The position numbers were made by a program, and so were the translations under genes. Below the pieces are notes generated by a model. That model did not search any database and was not told where the DNA came from. It saw only the letters and a program-made list of their open reading frames with translations. A DNA stretch of 6,319 nt, taken from assembly GCA_015523645.1 (NCBI GenBank), contig WAJY01000249.1:1-6319 (forward strand). The letters are read 5' to 3'. The stretch is from Geoglobus sp. (GTDB lineage Archaea; Halobacteriota; Archaeoglobi; Archaeoglobales; Archaeoglobaceae). Shown piece by piece: positions 1 through 4,697 of the stretch; position 1 is the first letter of the stretch, and each line of letters starts with the position of its first letter.

Positions 1-58
1 CTTCTTCAGCACTTTTCCCTGGTTTATAATCAGGAATGGAGTCTATGTCACTTCTCAT
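1..58 (-). CDS. hisC: Probable histidinol-phosphate aminotransferase, N-terminal fragment (cut by window edge)
   Basis: Only the first 19 codons are visible; the gene runs off the left edge. The ATG at 58-56 opens a frame reading MRSDIDSIPDYKPGKSAEE. This resembles the start of HisC, which typically has a short helix followed by Y-x-PGKS-x-EE. HisC is a PLP enzyme that transaminates imidazole-acetol phosphate to histidinol phosphate in histidine synthesis. The start codon lies 11 bp inside the preceding small gene, in another frame, which suggests translational coupling at the end of the mobA-moaA operon. No strong SD is visible; a purine-rich run (AGAGAAGAGG) ends directly at the ATG. The assignment rests on one short motif, and another class I/II aminotransferase is possible. 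The catalytic region is off-window. Confidence 0.6.
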   Translation of the reverse strand, partial: MRSDIDSIPDYKPGKSAEE

Positions 59-209
59 CCTCTTCTCTTTTAACTCTAAGTTCAATCTCCTTCCAATCGA
101 CTGGAATACCTTTTAGAGTTGATATGAGGGCAAGCAAGATCTTGTAAAAAACATCCCTCACATACTTGTTCATAGGAACTCTTTTCCCGTCAATTCTAAG
201 CTCAATCAA
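48..209 (-). CDS. Small conserved-looking protein of unknown function, 53 aa, TTG start
   Basis: This 53-codon ORF starts at TTG (209-207) and ends at TGA (50-48). It fills the space between moaA and hisC exactly. A very strong SD (GGGGGTGAT, minus strand, 219-211 region) lies just upstream, and the moaA stop codon TGA sits inside it, so translation is probably coupled to moaA. The product begins MIELRIDGKRVPMNKYVRD and continues with a hydrophobic helix-like stretch (FYKILLALISTLKGI, about residues 21-35). It ends in a charged strand-like tail, WKEIELRVKREEDEK. There is no signal peptide, cysteine or metal motif. The hydrophobic run is too short and too interrupted to call a membrane segment with confidence. 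The pattern suggests a small alpha/beta protein. From memory it resembles short archaeal proteins of the type 'IELxIxGKxVPxN', but I cannot name a family. Function is unknown; operon position ties it to cofactor or amino-acid biosynthesis genes. Confidence 0.75.
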   Translation of the reverse strand: MIELRIDGKRVPMNKYVRDVFYKILLALISTLKGIPVDWKEIELRVKREEDEK

Positions 210-210
210 T

Positions 211-219
211 AAATCACCC
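211..219 (-). promoter_or_regulatory. Strong Shine-Dalgarno site overlapping the moaA stop codon
   Basis: Read on the minus strand, GGGGTGATTT contains the moaA stop (TGA, 216-214) and closely matches the archaeal SD consensus GGAGGTGAT. It lies a few bases before the TTG start of the 53-aa ORF at 209. It is the main evidence that the small ORF is translated and for choosing the TTG start. Confidence 0.75.
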
Positions 220-1095
220 CCTGAAATAAGGTTCTCTAACCATTACAGCCTTTTTTATGGCGTTTATTAAACTTTCTCCCTTCAATCCCCTCACATCTAC
301 CAGATTGTCATTTCTCATCAGACACGGCTTTATCTTTCCATCTGCAGTAATCCTTATCCTGTTGCAGGCAGAACAAAATTCAGTGTTGTCAACAGGCTTC
401 ACAAGCTCTACAGCGTAATTTTCAAAGATATACTGCTTTCTTCTCTGCATGTCTCTTGTTTTTATCATCCTTGCTCCTTTCTCGAATCTCTCCCTTAACT
501 TATCAACATCGAAATGCCCCTGACCATCATAATTCAGGTTCACAAGCTCTATGAACTGCACAATCACCTTTCCCTCGTATCTTTTGGCAAACTCAACCAT
601 GTCATCAATCTCATCCGTGTTGAAGTTCTCGACAAGAACCATGTTTATTTTCACAGGTGTTAAGCCTGTTGAAACTGCAGTCTCTATCCCCTCTAAAACC
701 CTCTCAATCTTCCCACCTCTGGTCATAACCCTGTACTTCTCTGGATCAAGTGTATCCAGACTTACGTTAACTCTACTCAATCCAGCAGATTTCAGCTCTT
801 CTGAAAGCCTTGCAAGAAAGACACCATTTGTTGTCATGGAAATCTCATCAAACAAGGGTAGCTTTTCAATTATCTCCACAATGTCCTTTCTTATCAATGG
901 CTCTCCACCAGTTATCTTAACCTTTCTTATGCCAAGAGTTTTGAAGGCTCTGGCTATCTCAGCTATCTCCTCTGGAGACAGTTCATTGTATGCTTCATAT
1001 CCCTCCCTATGACAGTAAAAGCAGTTTAGATTGCATCTTGAGGTAACAGAGATTCTGAGATTCGTTATTCTTCTACCAAATGCATCGACGAGCAT
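214..1095 (-). CDS. moaA: GTP 3',8-cyclase MoaA (molybdenum/tungsten cofactor biosynthesis)
   Basis: MoaA is a radical SAM enzyme that converts GTP to 3',8-cyclo-GTP, the first step to molybdopterin. The 293-aa protein shows the N-terminal radical SAM cluster motif C21-x3-C25-x2-C28 in SRCNLNCFYCHREG and the SAM-binding GGEP at 63-66. The MoaA-specific second 4Fe-4S site is C241, C244 and C258 (CSACNRIRITADGKIKPCL), which includes the conserved NRxRxT GTP-site arginines. The length fits archaeal MoaA, which is shorter than the bacterial form of about 330 aa. The start codon lies inside the end of mobA (31-bp overlap), preceded by a modest SD-like GAGGGCTGAG. The C-terminus ends in FRG, so the di-glycine tail that bacterial MoaA inserts into its active site is reduced to one terminal Gly. 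In an archaeon of this type the cofactor would probably serve formylmethanofuran dehydrogenase and other Mo/W enzymes. Confidence 0.95.
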   Translation of the reverse strand: MLVDAFGRRITNLRISVTSRCNLNCFYCHREGYEAYNELSPEEIAEIARAFKTLGIRKVKITGGEPLIRKDIVEIIEKLPLFDEISMTTNGVFLARLSEELKSAGLSRVNVSLDTLDPEKYRVMTRGGKIERVLEGIETAVSTGLTPVKINMVLVENFNTDEIDDMVEFAKRYEGKVIVQFIELVNLNYDGQGHFDVDKLRERFEKGARMIKTRDMQRRKQYIFENYAVELVKPVDNTEFCSACNRIRITADGKIKPCLMRNDNLVDVRGLKGESLINAIKKAVMVREPYFRG

Positions 1096-1673
1096 AATTT
1101 CTCAGCCCTCTCAAGATCTTTTTTCGTGTTGATGTTAAAGAAAGACAAGAGCCTTTTATCAATTTTTCTCAGACATTCAACATCGTACAAAAACACGTTT
1201 CCAGCTCTAAAAACGGGCTCGAGTATCTTTCTCTCATCTTCTTTAAAGCTCCTTTCTATTTCCTTGATTATGTGGGGGGAGTAAACAGCCATAAGTGGTT
1301 CAAATTTTCCCTCTCTCCAATAGGGCATCAGAACCCAGGCGTTCTCCTTGAGCGAAGTCTTGTAAAGCTCCCTGATTACTTCTTCCTTCACAAAAGGCAT
1401 GTCGGTTGCAAGAATTGCAGTTGTTTCACCAAAATAATTTAAAGCAGAATGAATTGCTGAAAGCGGTCCAAAACCTTCAACAGTATCAGTAATGGATTCA
1501 ACACCTCTGAAAAAACTTTTTTGTTTCTCATTTCTGCAAACAACAACAACCTCCCAATCTTTGAACCTCTCAAGGAGAATGTCTATTATCTTCTTTCCAC
1601 AGAGTTTTAGCTGTGATTTTTCAATACCTCCGAGCCTCTCTCCTTTACCACCAACAAGAATGGCAAGTTTCAC
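1065..1673 (-). CDS. mobA: Probable molybdenum cofactor guanylyltransferase MobA
   Basis: MobA transfers GMP from GTP to molybdopterin, making the guanine dinucleotide cofactor (MGD). The 202-aa product has the nucleotidyltransferase signature at the N-terminus (LAILVGGKGERLGG with K19), then GPLSAIHSAL at 69-78 and the metal-binding Asp in ATDMPF (D91). FEPLMAVY follows at 124-131, and the C-terminal signature FFNINTKKDLERAE at 178-191 is typical of MobA. It starts at GTG (1673-1671); the family's first strand begins within three residues, so no longer N-terminus is needed. No SD precedes it, but an A/T tract lies about 26 bp upstream, consistent with a leaderless transcript. It is the first gene of the minus-strand operon. 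A MobA-related transferase using CTP (MocA-like) is less likely but not excluded by sequence alone. Confidence 0.9.
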   Translation of the reverse strand: MKLAILVGGKGERLGGIEKSQLKLCGKKIIDILLERFKDWEVVVVCRNEKQKSFFRGVESITDTVEGFGPLSAIHSALNYFGETTAILATDMPFVKEEVIRELYKTSLKENAWVLMPYWREGKFEPLMAVYSPHIIKEIERSFKEDERKILEPVFRAGNVFLYDVECLRKIDKRLLSFFNINTKKDLERAEKLCSSMHLVEE

Positions 1674-1690
1674 AATTGAAGTGGGTTAGC

Positions 1691-1704
1691 TATTTAAATA
1701 AATT
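1691..1704. promoter_or_regulatory. Shared A/T tract, candidate divergent TATA element for mobA and mfnA
   Basis: The 46-bp gap between the two start codons contains TATTTAAATAAATT, a run of 14 A/T bases whose first ten (TATTTAAATA) form a perfect palindrome. Read rightward, TATTTAAA is centred about 25 bp before the mfnA ATG. Read leftward, TTTATTTA is centred about 26 bp before the mobA GTG. Both distances fit an archaeal TATA box driving a transcript that begins at or next to the start codon, and neither gene has an SD. No clear BRE is seen on either side. Confidence 0.6.
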
Positions 1705-1719
1705 GACTTGCCATAGATC

Positions 1720-2820
1720 ATGGACATAATCGAGGAGCTCAGAAAATGCAGGGAAAGAGACATTCCATACTCAAGAGTTTTGAGCTCCATGTGCACAGTT
1801 CCACATCCGGTAGCTCTCAAAGCCCACGAGCTTTTTGTTGAGACAAACTTGGGAGATCCGGGAATATTTGTTGGAACAAGAGAACTTGAAGACAGGGTTA
1901 TAAGGCTGCTCGGAGAACTTCTTCACAACAAGGAATGCAAGGGATACATATCCTCAGGAGGAACAGAGGCAAACATTCAGGGAATAAGATCTGCCAGAAA
2001 TCTGAAGAGGGTCAGAAATCCGAACATTGTGATTCCAAAATCTGCACACTTTTCATTCGAGAAAATTGGAGACATACTTGGTGTTGAAATAAGGAGAGCA
2101 GATCTAGATGAGAACTACAGGGTTGATACAAGCAAAGTTGAGGAGATGATCGATGAAAATACCGTTGCAGTTGTGGGAATAGCGGGCACAACAGAGCTTG
2201 GACAGGTTGACGATATAAAAACTCTTGGAGAACTTGCTATGGAGCGGGATGTATTCCTTCACATAGATGCAGCGTTTGGTGGGCTTGTTCTTCCTTTCAT
2301 GAACAAAAAAATACCGTTTGATTTTGAAATTGATGGTGTAAGCTCGATAACGGTAGACCCCCACAAGATGGGAATGGCAACAATACCAGCAGGTGGCATT
2401 CTTTTCAGAAGTGAGAAATTTTTGAGGGCACTTGAGGTTGAGACTCCATATCTCACCTCAAAATACCAGTTCACACTCACCGGAACCAGACCAGGAACTG
2501 GAGTTGCATCGACCTATGCCGTTCTCAAACACCTTGGCTATGATGGTATGAGAGAGATAGTTCAGAGATGCCTCAAGAACACGAGAATCCTTGTGGAGGA
2601 GATGGAGATGATAGGTTTTGAGCCTGTGATAGAGCCTGTGATGAATGTCGTGTCTTTTCATTGCAGCGAGGCTGAAAGGATTAAGGAGGAGCTTTACAGA
2701 AGGAGATGGGTAATCTCAACCATAAGAAATCCAAGGGCAGTTAGAATGGTCATAATGCCCCATGTTAGCGAGGAGATAATCAAGGAGTTTGTAGCAGAGC
2801 TTAAACAACTTCTCCATTAA
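1720..2820 (+). CDS. mfnA: L-tyrosine decarboxylase MfnA (possibly also aspartate decarboxylase)
   Basis: MfnA is a PLP-dependent group II decarboxylase. In methanogens and relatives it makes tyramine for methanofuran; related archaeal enzymes also decarboxylate aspartate to beta-alanine for coenzyme A. The 366-aa protein shows the full set of family motifs: SSGGTEANIQGIRSARN (79-95, phosphate binding), H110 in SAHFSFEK (stacks on PLP), GTTELGQVDD (156-165), HIDAAFGG with D183 (pyridine-N contact), and DPHKMG with K216 as the Schiff-base lysine. A substrate-side loop TGTRPGTG lies at 254-261. The length is slightly under the roughly 380-396 aa of methanogen enzymes. There is no SD, but a TATA-like tract lies about 25 bp before the ATG, so the mRNA is probably leaderless. 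It diverges from mobA. Sequence alone does not settle tyrosine versus aspartate preference; a role in methanofuran synthesis is favoured if the host is an Archaeoglobales member. Confidence 0.92.
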   Translation: MDIIEELRKCRERDIPYSRVLSSMCTVPHPVALKAHELFVETNLGDPGIFVGTRELEDRVIRLLGELLHNKECKGYISSGGTEANIQGIRSARNLKRVRNPNIVIPKSAHFSFEKIGDILGVEIRRADLDENYRVDTSKVEEMIDENTVAVVGIAGTTELGQVDDIKTLGELAMERDVFLHIDAAFGGLVLPFMNKKIPFDFEIDGVSSITVDPHKMGMATIPAGGILFRSEKFLRALEVETPYLTSKYQFTLTGTRPGTGVASTYAVLKHLGYDGMREIVQRCLKNTRILVEEMEMIGFEPVIEPVMNVVSFHCSEAERIKEELYRRRWVISTIRNPRAVRMVIMPHVSEEIIKEFVAELKQLLH

Positions 2821-2823
2821 AAA

Positions 2824-2840
2824 TCGAGAATTATAAATTT
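2824..2840 (+). promoter_or_regulatory. Candidate promoter of the arsC-like gene
   Basis: The 43-bp gap after mfnA contains the TATA-like TTATAAAT at 2831-2838, preceded by purine-rich TCGAGAA that could act as a BRE. The box is centred about 29 bp before the ATG at 2864, predicting a leader of only a few bases. No SD is present. Confidence 0.55.
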
Positions 2841-2863
2841 CGGATGTTATAGACTAAAAACCT

Positions 2864-3256
2864 ATGAGAAGAAGAGAGAAGGTCTTATTCTTGTGTACTC
2901 ACAACTCTGCCCGCTCGCAGATGGCAGAAGGATTGCTTAGAGCGTTATATGGGGATAGGTATGATGTTTACAGCGCGGGAACAAATCCAACTGAGGTTAG
3001 CAGGTATACGATAAGAGTGATGTCAGAAATTGGTATAGATATCTCGAACCAAAGATCTAAAAGCTTGGAAGAATTTTATGGAGAGGATTTCGATTATGTC
3101 GTTACTTTATGTGATGACATGAAAGAAAATTGTCCCTTTTTCCCTGGAGGTAAGGTCTATCTTCACAAGAGTTTCAGAGATCCTGCAGATCCAAATATAA
3201 AGGAAGAGGAAAGATTAAAAATATTTAGACAAATTCGTGATGAAATAAAAAATTGA
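2864..3256 (+). CDS. ArsC-type (thioredoxin-coupled) arsenate reductase / low-molecular-weight phosphatase-fold protein
   Basis: The 130-aa product has the low-molecular-weight phosphatase P-loop near its N-terminus, VLFLCTHNSARSQMAEG, with nucleophile C11 and R17. It also has C83 and C90 in TLCDDMKENCP, spaced seven residues apart as in the redox cysteines C82/C89 of Staphylococcus ArsC, and the general acid D106 in FRDPAD. In that family arsenate is reduced to arsenite by a three-cysteine relay that thioredoxin resets. All three relay cysteines are present; the non-essential C15 of the staphylococcal enzyme is Ala here. The C-terminal helix stops at RDEIKN, about eight residues shorter than the staphylococcal protein. 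No arsR or arsenite efflux gene is adjacent, so arsenate may not be the natural substrate and a protein-phosphatase role is possible. The gene is more AT-rich than its neighbours. It probably has its own promoter. Confidence 0.82.
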   Translation: MRRREKVLFLCTHNSARSQMAEGLLRALYGDRYDVYSAGTNPTEVSRYTIRVMSEIGIDISNQRSKSLEEFYGEDFDYVVTLCDDMKENCPFFPGGKVYLHKSFRDPADPNIKEEERLKIFRQIRDEIKN

Positions 3257-3354
3257 TAGCTGAAACATTTGGTTAAAATTCCTCAGAAAATTCATCCCAA
3301 GTTTTTATACTTCACGCAGCAAACATTTTTTAAATCTCTGATTGAAATAGGCTC
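3257..3354. promoter_or_regulatory. 98-bp intergenic region with candidate promoter of the zinc-ribbon gene
   Basis: This is the longest non-coding gap. It holds two T-rich/TATA-like runs: TTTTTATAC at 3302-3310, and TTTTTTAAAT at 3325-3334 centred about 25 bp before the ATG at 3355. The latter is the better TATA candidate and again predicts a leaderless mRNA. The T-runs could also help terminate the arsC transcript, as archaeal terminators are T-rich. No hairpin or SD is evident. Confidence 0.45.
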
Positions 3355-3549
3355 ATGTCGAGAAGAATTCTTGTCTGCCCCGTTTGCAAGTCAACAGACG
3401 TTGAGCTTGATACTGGCGGTGTTTCCGGCAAGTACTTTTGCAAGAGTTGTGGGTACATTGGAAGTTACGTTCTTGAAATGACCGAAGGGGAGTATGAGGA
3501 GATGCTAAAAATGGAGAAGATCGAGAGCGAGCATAAAGATGAAAAATGA
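3355..3549 (+). CDS. Small zinc-ribbon protein of unknown function, 64 aa
   Basis: The product has two CPxC/CxxC knuckles, C8-x2-C11 (VCPVCKS) and C29-x2-C32 (FCKSCGY), separated by 17 residues. This is the spacing of a single C4 zinc ribbon. The ribbon is followed by a short acidic, helical tail (MTEGEYEEMLKMEKIESEHKDEK) rich in Glu and Lys, probably a free or partner-binding helix. The fold recalls the zinc ribbons of archaeal transcription and RNA-associated proteins, but nothing identifies a specific partner. A TATA-like element about 25 bp upstream and the absence of an SD suggest a leaderless single-gene transcript. The opposite-strand and alternative-frame readings here lack any motif, which supports this frame. 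Confidence 0.8.
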   Translation: MSRRILVCPVCKSTDVELDTGGVSGKYFCKSCGYIGSYVLEMTEGEYEEMLKMEKIESEHKDEK

Positions 3550-3560
3550 GAAACTTCTCA

Positions 3561-3588
3561 AAAATTATAAACACAAAGTGAGAGTGAT
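3561..3588 (+). promoter_or_regulatory. Candidate promoter (and weak SD) of the ribA-like gene
   Basis: The 44-bp gap contains TTATAAAC at 3565-3572, preceded by A-rich CAAAAA, with its centre about 25 bp before the ATG at 3594. A partial SD-like GTGAT lies at 3584-3588. If the TATA element is used, the transcript would start at the ATG and the SD-like bases would be upstream of the mRNA. Confidence 0.5.
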
Positions 3589-3593
3589 CCATC

Positions 3594-4697
3594 ATGGTGG
3601 CAATAATCCACGATTACAAAAAAGCCGTCATCACTTTTCCTGCTGAAACTGCGGATCCTGAAAAGGTAAACATGGTAATGAAAAACTGCGACAGACTTAT
3701 ACTGGCAATGCCCTGGAACGAGATAGTATCTCTCAACTTAAACAGGTTTAAATTTTACAATGGTAGATTTATTCCAATTGACTACATCAAGAATGGAAGT
3801 GCGGTAAAAAAAGCAGAATTCATAAAAAAGCTTGTGAGGAAGGAGATAGAGAATGGAGAGATAATCTATCCTGGAAACGTATTTGTTGAGGAGGTCAAGG
3901 AGGGAGGAGTTCTGGAAAGAGCTTTCTTTGGTGAGGCTTCAATAGACTTTGCCAGACTGAACGGATTCAATCATTTCTCTGTTTATGGTTATCTGATGAA
4001 CGAGAGCGGAGATTATGCTGATCTGAATTTTGCAAAGGAGTTTGCAGAAAGAAGAGGAATAGAAGTTCTATCTATTCAAGACATCCTCAGCAAGAGGCTC
4101 GAGAAGGAGAGGGTTGTGAAGAGGGTTGTATCAGCAACACTACCAACAAAGTTTTATGGAACGTTCAGGGCTATTGGATATTCAACCCCTCTTGGAGAGA
4201 TCATTGCACTCGTGAGAGGAGAGGATCTTTCTGAAATTCCTGTCAGGATACATTCTGAATGCTTAACTGGAGACATATTTCACTCGCTAAGGTGTGATTG
4301 TGGTGAGCAGCTTGAGAGGGCATTGAAAAAAATTGACAGCGAGGGCAAAGGTGTTGTTATTTACATGAGAGGTCATGAGGGAAGAGGAATAGGTTTGCTA
4401 AACAAGCTGATGGCTTACAAATTGCAAGAGGAGGGCAAGGACACAGTTGAAGCAAATCTAGAGCTTGGTTTTCCCTCTGACATGAGGAGCTACGGAATTG
4501 CTGCTCAGATCCTTCTGGATTTGGGTGTGAAGAGAGTGAGATTGATGACAAACAACCCCGATAAGATTGAAGAGCTTAAGGCATACGGCTTTGAAGTTGT
4601 TAGAGAGCCAATAGAGGTTGAACCAAGAAGAGAGAATCTTGGCTATTTAAAGGCTAAGAAGGAAAAGCTTGGTCACATGCTGTGCATCAATGATTAG
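3594..4697 (+). CDS. ribA: GTP cyclohydrolase II with a degenerate N-terminal RibB-like domain
   Basis: The C-terminal half (about residues 178-367) is a complete GTP cyclohydrolase II, which opens GTP to the pyrimidine precursor of riboflavin. It has zinc ligands C223, C234 and C236 in HSECLTGDIFHSLRCDCGEQL, the RGHEGRGIGLLNK motif (259-271), Y275, DTVEAN, D296/R298, TNNPDKI and the terminal LGHML. The N-terminal part (about 1-170) is recognisable as a dihydroxybutanone-phosphate synthase fold through FPAET (15-19), YPGNVF (92-97), GGVLER and GEASIDFARL. However, the acidic RENEG loop, the TTGxSAxDR segment and the His of GHTE (Phe112 here) are absent, and about 30 N-terminal residues are missing; an in-frame stop just upstream excludes an extension. 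This half is therefore probably not catalytic and structural or regulatory. A separate ribB would be needed elsewhere. Many archaea use GTP cyclohydrolase III instead, so a type II enzyme is notable. The 3' end overlaps the convergent topoisomerase gene by 11 bp. Confidence 0.9.
   Translation: MVAIIHDYKKAVITFPAETADPEKVNMVMKNCDRLILAMPWNEIVSLNLNRFKFYNGRFIPIDYIKNGSAVKKAEFIKKLVRKEIENGEIIYPGNVFVEEVKEGGVLERAFFGEASIDFARLNGFNHFSVYGYLMNESGDYADLNFAKEFAERRGIEVLSIQDILSKRLEKERVVKRVVSATLPTKFYGTFRAIGYSTPLGEIIALVRGEDLSEIPVRIHSECLTGDIFHSLRCDCGEQLERALKKIDSEGKGVVIYMRGHEGRGIGLLNKLMAYKLQEEGKDTVEANLELGFPSDMRSYGIAAQILLDLGVKRVRLMTNNPDKIEELKAYGFEVVREPIEVEPRRENLGYLKAKKEKLGHMLCIND

Noticed and set aside
551..1012. Plus-strand open frame of 153 codons inside moaA
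   Set aside because: It is antisense to the clear MoaA reading frame. Its translation is Ser/Thr/Leu-rich low-complexity with no motif, typical of a shadow frame.
2620..2643. Tandem 12-bp repeat GAGCCTGTGAT(A/G) in mfnA, encoding EPVIEPVM
   Set aside because: The repeat sits where the family has a similar E-P-rich strand of normal length, so it looks like chance codon similarity rather than an expansion.
3269..3481. Open frame of 70 codons in line with the arsC frame after its two stops
   Set aside because: It covers the intergenic gap and the zinc-ribbon gene in another frame. It has no recognisable domain and does not restore the missing arsC C-terminus.
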